From positions 38,150 through 102,149 of the forward strand of contig NZ_JAIZDP010000010.1 of the NCBI RefSeq assembly GCF_021554725.1: 64,000 nucleotides of DNA, written 5' to 3'. Below are positions 41,990 through 50,949 of this stretch, in pieces. The notes beneath the pieces are model-generated. The model was not told the origin of the DNA. It ran no database searches and saw nothing but the letters and a program-made list of their open reading frames with translations. The position numbers and the translations under genes are program-made. Position 1 is the stretch's first letter, and the number at the start of each line of letters is the position of its first letter. Source of the stretch: Sinomonas notoginsengisoli. GTDB lineage: Bacteria > Actinomycetota > Actinomycetes > Actinomycetales > Micrococcaceae.

Positions 41990-42025
41990 TTTCTCACCTC
42001 TCTGTGATGTGCATTACTATCAATA

Positions 42026-42039
42026 TACAGTATGCTGTA
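42026..42039. promoter_or_regulatory. Operator-like dyad in the divergent promoter of module I
   Basis: TACAGTATGCTGTA has 5-bp inverted arms around a 4-base centre, within an AT-rich 40-bp stretch between the divergent transporter (ends its start at 41,989) and oxidase (42,069). Best candidate for the YhfZ-like regulator. Confidence 0.45.
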
Positions 42040-42068
42040 GATAACGGAAGCGCGGAACGGAGAACATC

Positions 42069-43529
42069 ATGAGCAGTCCCACCCAGACGGAGCCCGAGAC
42101 CCGAGCAGCGGAGAAGCTGCTGAGCCAGCTCAGAGACGTGGTCCCCGACGCGCGGATCGATGAGACTCCCTCGGAGAGGGATTCCCGTTCCCGGGACCGT
42201 TGGCCCGAGGCCGGCAAGTGGTCCGAAGCAGAACAGGACCGTCACCGCCCCTGGGCGGTGGTCAGGCCGGCCAGCGTGGAGGAGGTCTCTGCGGTCATGC
42301 AGGCCGCCCACGCGGCCGGAGTCCCGGTGGTGCCGTTCGGCGCGGGCTCCGGAGTGGTGGGCGGGGTGGTGAACGAGGGCGCCTTCATCTCCCTGGACCT
42401 CGGCGCACTGACGGCCCCTCCCGTGTTCGACGACGCGCGCGGCGAGGTCACGGTCGGCGCAGGCGTGCTGGGCGCAGACCTGGAGGCGGCGGCGCGGGAG
42501 CGCGCCCGCCGCATCCCGCACTATCCCCAGTCCCTTGCCCTGGCGAGCGTCGGCGGGCTGGTGGCCACCCGCTCATCGGGGACTTTCAGCAGCAAGTACG
42601 GCAACATCGAGGACCTGCTGGTGGCCCTGGAGGTGGTCCTGGCCGACGGGTCCATCGTCAGGACTCGGGCCGTGCCGCGGTCCTCGACCGGGCCCTCGAT
42701 CGCCCAGCTCTTCGTCGGAAGCGAGGGCACGCTGGGCGTTATCACCTCGGTCACGCTGCGCACATTCCCCGTCGCGCAGGAGTCCCGCTTCCGGGGGGTG
42801 GCGTTCCGCGACCTGGCCGATGGGCTTGCGACCGTCCGGAGCATCCTGGATGAGGGGGTCACCCCGGCCGTCATCAGGCTCTACGATGCCGACGAGGCCG
42901 AGCACCTGTACGAGCGCGCGGGCCTGGCCGCCGACGGCAAGGTCCTCCTGATCCTCGGGTTCGACGGCAATGCCGCGGTCGTGGCCGCCGAGGAGGAGGT
43001 GTCCCTCGCCGTCGCCGCGGGCCACGGGGGCGAGGACCTGGGCGTCGGTCCAGGCGAGACCTGGGAGCGCACGAGGTTCGACGCGAGCTGGCTGGAGCGC
43101 GGCAATGCCGGGAAGGGCATGATCGCCGACGCCATCGAGGTCTCCGGGGCCTGGCCGGAGCTGCACGGGCTCCACAAGAGCGTCCTGTCCGCGATGCGGC
43201 CCCATGTCGACCGGGCCTATGCCCACTACTCACACTTCTACCCCAACGGAGGCGCCGCCTACTTCATCTTCTTCGCCTCCGGCAGCAACCGCGAGCAGGC
43301 GCTGGAGAACTACCGGAACGCCTGGGACGCCGCACTGCGGACCGTGCTTGAGGCCGGAGGGTCCGTGAGCCACCACCACGGAGTCGGCGAGGCGCGCAAG
43401 GATTGGATGGCCCGGGAACACGGTTCCGCCCTCACCGTGCTGAAGAAGCTCAAGGCGGCACTCGACCCCACGGGGATCCTCTCCGCCAACAAGCTGGGCC
43501 TCAGCTCCGGTGAAAGGACAGGACGATGA
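42069..43529 (+). CDS. FAD-linked oxidase, GlcD / alkyl-DHAP-synthase-like
   Basis: 486 residues, VAO/PCMH flavoprotein. FAD domain: VPFGAGSGVVGGVVNEGAFI, SVGGLVATRSSGTFSSKYGN, IEDLLVALEVVLADGSIVRT and FVGSEGTLGVITSVTL. The C-terminal domain has GGSVSHHHGVGEARKDW with the His triplet found in alkyl-dihydroxyacetonephosphate synthases and some lactate/glycolate oxidases, and ends PTGILSANKLGL. It probably oxidises the alpha- or beta-hydroxyl of the imported hydroxy acid. First gene of the module I operon, overlapping the PdxA-like gene (ATGA). Confidence 0.85.
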   Translation: MSSPTQTEPETRAAEKLLSQLRDVVPDARIDETPSERDSRSRDRWPEAGKWSEAEQDRHRPWAVVRPASVEEVSAVMQAAHAAGVPVVPFGAGSGVVGGVVNEGAFISLDLGALTAPPVFDDARGEVTVGAGVLGADLEAAARERARRIPHYPQSLALASVGGLVATRSSGTFSSKYGNIEDLLVALEVVLADGSIVRTRAVPRSSTGPSIAQLFVGSEGTLGVITSVTLRTFPVAQESRFRGVAFRDLADGLATVRSILDEGVTPAVIRLYDADEAEHLYERAGLAADGKVLLILGFDGNAAVVAAEEEVSLAVAAGHGGEDLGVGPGETWERTRFDASWLERGNAGKGMIADAIEVSGAWPELHGLHKSVLSAMRPHVDRAYAHYSHFYPNGGAAYFIFFASGSNREQALENYRNAWDAALRTVLEAGGSVSHHHGVGEARKDWMAREHGSALTVLKKLKAALDPTGILSANKLGLSSGERTGR

Positions 43530-44524
43530 CGACCAACGCACCCGTCGCGTTGACGATCGGAGACCCTGCCGGCATCGGCCCCGAGCTGAGCCTGCGGATC
43601 GCCTCCGAGCCCGCCTTCATGCCAGAGCAGCCGCTGGTCCTCATCGGCTCGTCAGCGCTCCTGCGCCGGGTCGCCGATCAGGTCCGGCTCGACGTCGAGC
43701 TCCGCCCGGTCCAGGACCCCGCGGAGGCGTCCGTCGAACCCGGCGCAGCCTACGTCCTGGACATCCCCATGGACGCGGGCGCGGTCGTCCCGGGAGCAGT
43801 GTCCGCATCCTGCGGCCAGGCCGCCGTGGACGCGATCACCGCCAGCGCCCGCCTGGCGCTCGAGGGCAGGGTCGCGGCCGTCTGCTCGGCCCCGGCCAAC
43901 AAGGAGGCGTTCAACGCCGCCGGCCACCACTTCGAGGGCCAGACCGAGATCTACGCCAACCTGACCGGCACCGACGCGTTCCACACCATGCTGATCGGCG
44001 GGCCGCTGCGGGTGAGCCTGGTCAGCGCCCACTGCTCCATGCTGGAGGCTGTCGCCCGAGTGAAGGCCGACCGCATCAAGCGCATCCTGGGCGAGCTGCA
44101 CTCCGCGATGCGGCAGCACTTCGGCGTTTCCGAACCCAGGATCGGCATCGCCGGCCTGAACCCGCACGCCGGCGAGAACGGAGTGTTCGGCACCGAGGAG
44201 ATCGAGCACGTCAGGCCCGCCCTGGAGAAGTGCCGGGCAGAAGGCATGGACCTCAGCGACCCCCTCGCAGCCGACAGCCTCTTTGCTGCCGCGGAAGCCG
44301 GCCGGTACGACGCGGTCCTGGCCATGTACCACGACCAGGGCACCATCCCCCTGAAGCGGTACGGATACGTCACCTACGCCGCCGGGCTGCCCATCATCCG
44401 CACGACCGCGGGGCATGGTACGGCCTTCGACATCGCCTGGCAGGGCAAGGCCGACCCCGCGCTGCTTTCACGCGCCGTCGCCCTGGCCGGCAGCCTGGCC
44501 AAGACTGCCGCCGCGGCGCCATGA
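43526..44524 (+). CDS. PdxA-like phospho-acid-sugar dehydrogenase, with an altered metal site
   Basis: 332 residues. It starts PVALTIGDPAGIGPELSLRI as PdxA. Family members next to DUF1537 kinases (PdxA2) oxidise and decarboxylate 4-phospho-D-threonate or -erythronate to dihydroxyacetone phosphate. Of the three metal-binding His, those in GLNPHAGENG and TAGHGTAFDIAW plus MYHDQG are present, but the usual GHTE motif reads GQTE (FEGQTEIYANLTGT), so the first His is Gln. The paralogue at 55,588 keeps GHTE. Overlaps the kinase gene (ATGA). Confidence 0.88.
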   Translation: MTTNAPVALTIGDPAGIGPELSLRIASEPAFMPEQPLVLIGSSALLRRVADQVRLDVELRPVQDPAEASVEPGAAYVLDIPMDAGAVVPGAVSASCGQAAVDAITASARLALEGRVAAVCSAPANKEAFNAAGHHFEGQTEIYANLTGTDAFHTMLIGGPLRVSLVSAHCSMLEAVARVKADRIKRILGELHSAMRQHFGVSEPRIGIAGLNPHAGENGVFGTEEIEHVRPALEKCRAEGMDLSDPLAADSLFAAAEAGRYDAVLAMYHDQGTIPLKRYGYVTYAAGLPIIRTTAGHGTAFDIAWQGKADPALLSRAVALAGSLAKTAAAAP

Positions 44525-45795
44525 CCGGGATCGCGCCCGCCATCGGCATCGTCGCGGACGACATCACCGGAGGAGCCGCGATCGGGGCGGAGATCGCCTC
44601 GATGGGCCACGCCGTCGACGTCGTCCGCCTCAGCCCGGCATCCCAGAGGCCGACACCGCCCCATACGGTGATCGTGGAGACCGGCAGCAGATACCTGCCG
44701 CCCGACGAATCCGCACGAAGGGTCCAGGAGGCCGTCGCGGAAATGCGCCGAGACGGGCTGCCCGTGCTCATGAAGAAGATCGACAGCACCCTGAAGGGGA
44801 ACGTTGCCACCGAGCTGGCTGCCTTCGCCGACAGCCGGCCCGGTCCCCTGCTGATCGCCCCCGCATGCCCGGAAGTGGGCCTGGCACTGGTGGGTGGCCG
44901 GCAGATCACCCGGCGGGGCCCGGGCGCCGACGTCGCCGACCTCCTCGCGGCGTCGCTCTCCGGGAGGATCCACATCCTGGACCTCGAGACCGTGCGCCGG
45001 GGCAGGGACGCCGTCGCGGGCTGGCTCCGCCAGCATGCCGGATCGACGGTTCTGGCAGACTCCGAGACCCAGGCCGACCTCGACGAGGCCGCAGCCGGCG
45101 CTGCTGCCGCCGGTGTCCTCTCCTACGCCGGAACATACGGCCTCGGCAGAGCCCTCGCCGCCGCCTTCCTCGAGCCGGGCGCCGCGGCCGCGCAGTTCTC
45201 TCCCCCGCCGGTGGACCGCGTCCTGGTGCTGGCCGGATCCGCCTCCGACGTGACGGCCCGCCAGATCCGCGAGCTCGTCCTCGCGGGGGCGGAGGAGATC
45301 GTCGTGGACATCGAGGCGGTCCTCCAGGGCCAGATTAAGCCCGAGGCAAGGCGGGCCGGGCTCCTTGCCTCGGCCTCCGAGGCTAAGGTCATCGTGGTCC
45401 ACACCGCCCCGGGCCTCACACAGGAGCGCGTCCGTCGTCATTGCGGACAGCATGGCTGGACCGAGCGGGACCTCGCGCTCTCCCTCGCCCTGCCCTTCGC
45501 AGAAGCGGCGCGTGCCGCAGAGGGAGCCGCGGTCTACTTCATAGGGGGCGAGACAACGGGTGCCATCGCCGAACTCCTGGGACTGCAGGCCCTCACCGTC
45601 CACGGCGAATGCACCCCGGCCGTGCCCTGGGCCACCACCAGCACCCCCAGCCCCTGGCCTGTGTTGCTCACCAAGCCCGGCGCCTTCGGCACGGACCGCG
45701 CACTGGCAGAGGCCGCCGACCTGCTCCTCCGCCACCATCCCGGCCAGCGCCGCGGACCCGTCCACGCGGGACACATCAGCCCACTGCCGGGCTAG
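44521..45795 (+). CDS. DUF1537 four-carbon acid-sugar kinase
   Basis: 424 residues from the ATG at 44,521, overlapping the PdxA-like stop; a much longer frame upstream is a shadow of that gene. N-terminal domain: IGIVADDITGGAAIGAEIAS, YLPPDESARRVQEAVAEMRR, LMKKIDSTLKGNVATELAAF (substrate site), LIAPACPEVG. C-terminal nucleotide domain: RVLVLAGSASDVTARQIREL and YFIGGETTGAIAELLGL. Phosphorylates a tetronate or 2-oxo/3-oxo tetronate (OtnK/DtnK family). Works with the adjacent PdxA-like enzyme. Confidence 0.9.
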   Translation: MTGIAPAIGIVADDITGGAAIGAEIASMGHAVDVVRLSPASQRPTPPHTVIVETGSRYLPPDESARRVQEAVAEMRRDGLPVLMKKIDSTLKGNVATELAAFADSRPGPLLIAPACPEVGLALVGGRQITRRGPGADVADLLAASLSGRIHILDLETVRRGRDAVAGWLRQHAGSTVLADSETQADLDEAAAGAAAAGVLSYAGTYGLGRALAAAFLEPGAAAAQFSPPPVDRVLVLAGSASDVTARQIRELVLAGAEEIVVDIEAVLQGQIKPEARRAGLLASASEAKVIVVHTAPGLTQERVRRHCGQHGWTERDLALSLALPFAEAARAAEGAAVYFIGGETTGAIAELLGLQALTVHGECTPAVPWATTSTPSPWPVLLTKPGAFGTDRALAEAADLLLRHHPGQRRGPVHAGHISPLPG

Positions 45796-45883
45796 GCCCC
45801 CGGCGCACACCTACCTTCCCGACCCGCCGCGCCGACTGCCCTTCCGCGGGCGACGTACCCGGCCCTCATCCACGAGGACAGAC

Positions 45884-46660
45884 ATGCCCCCTCCCTTCAT
45901 TCCAAGCTTCCGCCTCGACGGGAAGACCGCCGTCGTGACCGGTGCCGGCCGAGGCCTCGGCCGGCACACCGCCCTCGGGCTGGCCGAGGCCGGGGCCCGT
46001 GTGGCCCTCGTCGCCCGGAGCGAATCCGATCTGGCGGACACGGCGGCCGAAGCGCGCTCCCACGGGTTCCACGTCCAGGCCTTCCCAGCGGACGTGACGG
46101 ACGCGCAGGCGGCCGACGAGCTGCTCGGGCAGATCACGCAGAGCCTGGGTGCACTGGACATCCTCGTCAACGGAGCCGGGACGAACATCCAGCAGGCAGC
46201 TCTGGACGTGGACGAAGCATCATGGGACACCGTCCTGAACGTGAACCTGCGCGCCGCCTTCTTCCTCTGCCAGGCCGCCGCACGCAGGATGATCGAGGCC
46301 GGAACCCCGGGGCGGATCGTGAACATGGCCTCCCAGATAGGCGAAGTCGGCTTCTACAAGCGGGCCGCCTATGCCGCCAGCAAGGGTGGGCTGGTGCACA
46401 TGACCAAGGTCCTCGCGCTCGAATGGGCACCCCATGGGATCAGGGTCAACTGCGTCGGCCCCACCTTCATCGACAGCCCACTCGCCCGGCAGATGTTTCA
46501 GGATCCCGAAATCGCCGAGGAGGTCATGAAGCGCATCCCTATCGGCCGGCTAGGAAAGCCGTCCGAGGTGGCCGCGGCCGTCCTGTACCTCGTCTCCGAA
46601 GGAGCAGACCTAGTCACCGGGCACCACCTGCTCGTCGACGGCGGCTGGACCGCCCAGTAG
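45884..46660 (+). CDS. Short-chain dehydrogenase, gluconate-5-dehydrogenase-like
   Basis: 258 residues from the ATG at 45,884 (GAGGA upstream). Rossmann loop TGAGRGLGRHTALGLA, NGAGTNIQQAALDVDEAS, Ser in NMASQIGEVG, Tyr-Lys in AAYAASKGGLVHM, and TGHHLLVDGGWTAQ at the end. This group includes gluconate 5-dehydrogenase and keto-acid-sugar reductases. In module I it may reduce or oxidise C-3/C-5 of the acid sugar, for instance inverting a hydroxyl together with the LtnD-like enzyme. Substrate not known. Confidence 0.87.
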   Translation: MPPPFIPSFRLDGKTAVVTGAGRGLGRHTALGLAEAGARVALVARSESDLADTAAEARSHGFHVQAFPADVTDAQAADELLGQITQSLGALDILVNGAGTNIQQAALDVDEASWDTVLNVNLRAAFFLCQAAARRMIEAGTPGRIVNMASQIGEVGFYKRAAYAASKGGLVHMTKVLALEWAPHGIRVNCVGPTFIDSPLARQMFQDPEIAEEVMKRIPIGRLGKPSEVAAAVLYLVSEGADLVTGHHLLVDGGWTAQ

Positions 46661-46697
46661 ACCACCACCAGGCAGAACCAACAGCAAAGGAGCTGAA

Positions 46698-47600
46698 ATG
46701 AAGGTCGGAATCATCGGCGTCGGCAACATGGGCCGACGCATGGCCGAACGCCTCGTCGCAGCCGGACACGAGGTCCACGCCTACGACCCCCGAGAGGAAG
46801 TCTCACTCTCCCTGCCCGAGATCGGCGCCATTCCGGCATCCTCGCCCGCCGTGGTGGCCGAAGAAACCCAGGCGGCCATCCTCATGGTGCTCAACTCTAC
46901 CCAGGCAGAGCAGGCGATCTGGGGCGAGCACGGGTACGCCGCCGCCGCTTCCGTCGACTCGGCCCTGAACATCATGAGCAGCCTGCCGCCTGCCTTCGTG
47001 GCCGAGACCGCCAGGAGGGCGGAGGGCAGATTCCGGCTCGTCGACTCCCCGGTCAGCGGCGGAGTCGAAGGCGCCGCCGCAGGGACTCTGACCATCATGG
47101 CCTCAGGTGACAAGACTGCATGCGAGGCCGTCCGGCCCCTCCACGAAGCGCTGGGCAAGAGCGTGATGTGGCTTGGTCCTCAGCCGGGGCTCGGCGCGAC
47201 CATGAAGGCCGTCAACCAGGCCATGTACTTCACCGCCATGGCCTCGGCCGCCGAAATGGTGGCAACCGCAGTAAAGGCCGGACTCGACCCCGACACCGTC
47301 GTCGACGTCGTCGGGATGAGCAGCGGGGACAGCTGGGCACTGCGCAACCGCGTCCCGCTGAGCTGGCGCAGCGACTACACCAGCGGCGGAGCCCTCGCCG
47401 TCGCGCTTAAGGACATGGACGCCGCACTCGAGCTGGCCGAGCATCTCGAAATCGAGGCGCCGATCACTAGGGCAGCCGCCCAGATCGTCGCCGAAGCCGC
47501 TCGGCGACACCCAGAGGGAGGAGACGACCCCCTCATCGTCGAAGCCGTCGAGGCCCGCAGCGGGCTCAAGCTCTCCGAACGAACCCGGAAGAGCTCCTGA
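46698..47600 (+). CDS. LtnD-like beta-hydroxyacid dehydrogenase (module I copy)
   Basis: 300 residues, RBS AAGGAG. 3-hydroxyisobutyrate dehydrogenase superfamily: GIIGVGNMGRRMAERLVAAG (NAD site), LVDSPVSGGVEGAAAGTLTI (substrate), and GLGATMKAVNQAMYFTAMAS with the catalytic Lys. Linked to DUF1537 kinases, the expected role is LtnD-like, oxidising C-2 of a tetronate such as L-threonate. A close paralogue is at 53,421; both share SSGDSWALRNRVPLSWR. Confidence 0.88.
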   Translation: MKVGIIGVGNMGRRMAERLVAAGHEVHAYDPREEVSLSLPEIGAIPASSPAVVAEETQAAILMVLNSTQAEQAIWGEHGYAAAASVDSALNIMSSLPPAFVAETARRAEGRFRLVDSPVSGGVEGAAAGTLTIMASGDKTACEAVRPLHEALGKSVMWLGPQPGLGATMKAVNQAMYFTAMASAAEMVATAVKAGLDPDTVVDVVGMSSGDSWALRNRVPLSWRSDYTSGGALAVALKDMDAALELAEHLEIEAPITRAAAQIVAEAARRHPEGGDDPLIVEAVEARSGLKLSERTRKSS

Positions 47601-47768
47601 CCCCGTACTTCAACCCGAATCCACTGAGCCGCGTCCGGGGCCCGTGCCAGACCGACGGCTCCGCGCAACGCCACGCCGCCGCTCGAAGAGGAAGGGCCGC
47701 CCCGTCACCTGTCGCAACGAAGGCAGTTCCGAAGTCCATCCATTTCCGATCCTTCAAAGGAGGCCATC

Positions 47769-48710
47769 ATGCGAGTGCTCGTCTTCGGTGGTGCAGGTTT
47801 CGTAGGAGCGCGCGTCTGCGAGGAGCTGGCTGCGCGCGGGGACGAGGTGACGACGTTCGACCACGTGAAGAGGGATGATGCTCCCTGGCCGCAGATCGTC
47901 GCCAGCATCGACGAGCGCACCGACGTGCGCGCGGCCATCCGGTCCGCGCGCCCGGAGCGGATCGTCAACCTCGCGTATCTCGTGGGTCCCCCTGCAGAAC
48001 AATCACCGGCCGCTGCGATCCAGGTCAACGTCCTCGGCTCGGCCCTGCTGCTCGAGGAGGCCGCGGCGGCCAAGGTCGCACGGGTCGTGTACGCGAGCTC
48101 GATCGCAGTCTACGGAACGAGACCTGAGCGTTTCGGCGACCGCGACGTCATCGAATCAGACGGCATCCCCGCGCTCGATCACGCCAACTCCTACGGCGCG
48201 ACCAAGAGCCTGGCAGAGTACTTCGCGATAGCCGAGCGTGCGCGGACGGGGCTGGAGACCTGCGGCATCCGATTGAGCATCGTCGTTGGTCCCGGGCGGG
48301 AGCGCGGCTTCACCGCGTGGATCTCGCAGATCATCGCTGCCAGCCGCGAGGGACAGCCGGCAACGGTGCCGGTATCGCCGGAATTCCCGATGAGCCTGAT
48401 CTCCATCGACGATGCGGCAGCCGCGATCGTGGCCGCAATCCGGCACGACGGTCCCCTGCGTCCCGTCTACAACTCTGGTGGCAGCGACGTGACCGCCGCC
48501 AATGTGGTCAGCGCGCTCGGGGCCGGGGACCTCGTCCGGTGGGCACCCAACCCCGAGGGCGAACGCGCCGCCAGTTACGTGCACCGCATCTCGCACGCGG
48601 TAATCAAACACGATCTGGGCTTCGTTCCAATGCCGATCTCGCAGTATCTCAGCGCGCAGCGCGACGGACCCGCGAAGGCCGGACACGAAGAGCCAGCCAC
48701 ACCCGGGTGA
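47769..48710 (+). CDS. NAD-dependent epimerase/dehydrogenase, DenD-like
   Basis: 313 residues, strong AAAGGAGG site. Extended SDR: VLVFGGAGFVGARVCEELAA, VYASSIAVYGTRPERFGD, Tyr-Lys in NSYGATKSLAEYFAI, and SLISIDDAAAAIVAAIRHDG. DenD (D-erythronate dehydrogenase) and UronD-type proteins have this size and architecture. It may oxidise D-erythronate or an aldonate at C-2. The 168 bp before it and 369 bp after it (48,711-49,079) hold no supported gene. Confidence 0.8.
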   Translation: MRVLVFGGAGFVGARVCEELAARGDEVTTFDHVKRDDAPWPQIVASIDERTDVRAAIRSARPERIVNLAYLVGPPAEQSPAAAIQVNVLGSALLLEEAAAAKVARVVYASSIAVYGTRPERFGDRDVIESDGIPALDHANSYGATKSLAEYFAIAERARTGLETCGIRLSIVVGPGRERGFTAWISQIIAASREGQPATVPVSPEFPMSLISIDDAAAAIVAAIRHDGPLRPVYNSGGSDVTAANVVSALGAGDLVRWAPNPEGERAASYVHRISHAVIKHDLGFVPMPISQYLSAQRDGPAKAGHEEPATPG

Positions 48711-49079
48711 GCAGGGACGGCGCACGCGGACGCCAGCCCCGGACGACGCTCGCCCTTCGACGCAACACTGCGAAAGGGCAATTGTCCCCGCGCTGACATC
48801 CGTAGGAGCGAACGCAGGCGGGGAAACGCACGATGGTTTGGCGGGCCTGCGCCAGGTCGCAGTCACCGCCATCGCGGCGGGACAGCCGCGGGCGACCCCA
48901 CGGCGCCCAGGGACAGACGCTGAGCCGCCTCTGGGCCTACATTCCTGCAGCAAACAATGAAAGAATGCGCATCCGGCTGTTCGGATGCGTCGGCGGGGGC
49001 CTCTGCGCCCCAATGGAAGGGATATCCCAAATGCCACGATTCATCCATCTTCTCCCCTGGCCACAGGGTGGGTGCTGCA

Positions 49080-50246
49080 GTGCGTAGGACGAAGATCGCC
49101 GAAGTCTCGACCCATCTGGTCGGCAACTACGCCTTCGTCCGCATCCGCACCGAGGACGGCGCAGAGGGTATCGGTCAGAGCGGAAACTTCGGCTTCCCGC
49201 AAGTGCTCGAACCGATGCTTCAGCCGCTGCGTCCGTCGCTGCTCGGCCAAGACCCCGACGAGATCGGCCGGCTCCACCGCGAGATCACCCGCGCAGTATC
49301 GGTGCGCGGCCAGGCGCTCACATCGACGGTGGGCGCGGTCGATCTGGCGCTATGGGACCTTAAGGGCCGGCGGTTCGAGACGCCCGCCTACAACCTAATG
49401 GGCGGGCGCCAGCGCGAACGCGTACGGCTGCACCTGCTCACCGGCATGAACGCGTGGCCCCGTACCGCAACTGCCGACGGCCTGCTGGCCGAAGCCGCCG
49501 ATGCCGTGGCGGACGGTTTCACCGCCATCAAGGTCGACCCCTTCGTGGAGGGCGAGGACGGATACCATCTGCAGACCAGCGCCACCCGCATCCGCAAGGC
49601 CGTAGAGCTCGTCGAGGCGATGCGCGACCTCGTCGGACCGGACGTTGATCTGGGCGTCGAATGCCATCGCAAGCTGACCGCAGCAGAGGCTGTCCAGTTC
49701 GCCGATCAGCTCGAACGGTCCAACATCTACGTCCTCGAGGATCCGCTGCCCCCGGACAGCATGACCGAGCAGTTGCGCGTGGCGAAAGCCATCCGCGTAC
49801 CGCTGGCTCTCGGGGAGCGGCACGACTCGATCTATGAGTTCGAGGACCTGCTCGAGGGCGGTGCACCGGACTTCCTGCGCCCGGACGTCGGTCACATCGG
49901 GGGGCTCACCGCGGGGATGAAGATCGCCACGCTGGCTGAGGCGCGGCATCGGCAGATCATGGCGCACAACTTCCTGAGCCCCTATCTCACCGCTGCGACG
50001 CTGCAGTGGTATGCAGCCATTCCCAACGTCAGCACCCTCGAGTGGAATCCGCTCGACGAGGAGCCGAACCGCGCGGCGATGCTTACAGCGCCGCTGCCGC
50101 GGAACGGCGGCTGGCTCGAGGTCCCTGAGGCGCCGGGTCTGGGCGTCACCCTGGCGCCAGGGTACCTCGAACACGGACCGGCCTTCTCCGCTCCACCTGC
50201 ACCGGGGTCGGTTCGTGGACTGGACGGGGCGATCCACGCGGTATGA
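49080..50246 (+). CDS. Mandelate-racemase/enolase-superfamily acid-sugar dehydratase
   Basis: 388 residues from a GTG at 49,080. C-terminal barrel with the superfamily's metal ligands in turn: VECHRKL (Glu, with a His two residues on), YVLEDPLPPDS (Glu), LALGERHDS (Glu-Arg-His), then the base region MAHNFLSPYLTAATLQWY. The Lys of TAIKVDPF is at the second strand. The pattern fits D-mannonate/D-gluconate dehydratase-like members. It would remove water from an aldonate. A longer frame from 48,957 is rejected as Cys/Ser-rich non-coding sequence. An 18-codon ORF (49,031-49,087) overlaps the start, probably by chance. Confidence 0.85.
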   Translation: MRRTKIAEVSTHLVGNYAFVRIRTEDGAEGIGQSGNFGFPQVLEPMLQPLRPSLLGQDPDEIGRLHREITRAVSVRGQALTSTVGAVDLALWDLKGRRFETPAYNLMGGRQRERVRLHLLTGMNAWPRTATADGLLAEAADAVADGFTAIKVDPFVEGEDGYHLQTSATRIRKAVELVEAMRDLVGPDVDLGVECHRKLTAAEAVQFADQLERSNIYVLEDPLPPDSMTEQLRVAKAIRVPLALGERHDSIYEFEDLLEGGAPDFLRPDVGHIGGLTAGMKIATLAEARHRQIMAHNFLSPYLTAATLQWYAAIPNVSTLEWNPLDEEPNRAAMLTAPLPRNGGWLEVPEAPGLGVTLAPGYLEHGPAFSAPPAPGSVRGLDGAIHAV

Positions 50247-50949
50247 GTTCGAGCCGCGTCCCACCGGCTTCATCACCGGAGCCCCGGGATCGGCGGGGCC
50301 GCCGCTGCGAGGTTGAACGGGCGAGACCGTTCTGCTTCGTCCACGAGCTCCGGGGCTCACCGCGGAGCGGTTGCGCGGCCGGTCGCCTCGGCGGAGCCCG
50401 GCACTGCCGACACGACGTCATCGTCGCGCAAACTCGTCGATGAGTTCTGCATCGAACCGGCCAGCCTCGCCAGCCCACATGGCGCGGGGAGTTCGAGCCG
50501 TTGGTCGGGTTGTGCCCTGCCTCCTCGGATGTGCCGGCCTATGTCGCGAGCGGGCACGCCATTCCAGCGCTCTTGAGGCAATCCAATAGGGAGTCCGCGG
50601 AAGCGGCGCGGGTCGGCAGCCTTCGTCCCGGACGAAGATCAGGAGCAGGGTCCTCGATATGCGCCACGTTCTCCCGCTGCCAGATCGCGGGGGCGCAGGA
50701 CGAAGTGTGGGACGAATCCTCACGGTGGCCCGGAGCTGCTCCCCTCTCATTGCGGAGAGCCACGGAAGGCCCAATGCGCTGAGGCTGTCCCCGCAAGACA
50801 GAGAAGAGCTTCGGCCTCAATCAGGTGCATCAAAAAGTTTATGATGCATTCTTGCGGTAGCAGATGCATTGTCTGTATGCTTGATGTGAATTGGAACACA
50901 AACATCGATTGTGAGGTTGGTCAATGGATACCACCGTCAAGGGCGAAGC
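50247..50949. other. 703-bp stretch without a supported gene
   Basis: Several short open frames exist but are Arg/Ser/Pro-rich and look like shadows. The last ~130 bp are AT-rich and contain the repeated ATGCATT motifs described separately. The rest may be decayed sequence from a lost gene between the dehydratase and the zinc dehydrogenase. Confidence 0.5.
50826..50870. promoter_or_regulatory. Cluster of ATGCAT operator-like sites before the zinc dehydrogenase
   Basis: TGCATCA (50,826) and TGATGCA (50,842) form an inverted pair with a 9-bp centre. GATGCATT occurs at 50,843 and again at 50,863, exactly 20 bp apart, so on the same face of the helix. The region is AT-rich and lies 80-125 bp before the gene start. 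A related AATGCATT is at 58,282 before the module III operon. Candidate sites for the GntR regulator at 57,509-58,186. Confidence 0.4.

Noticed and set aside
43510..44520. Long N-terminal extension of the DUF1537 kinase frame
   Set aside because: It runs through the PdxA-like gene out of frame; the kinase proper starts at the overlapping ATG at 44,521.
49031..49087. 18-codon ORF as leader peptide of the dehydratase
   Set aside because: No ribosome site of note and no regulatory codon pattern; overlap with the gene start is likely chance.
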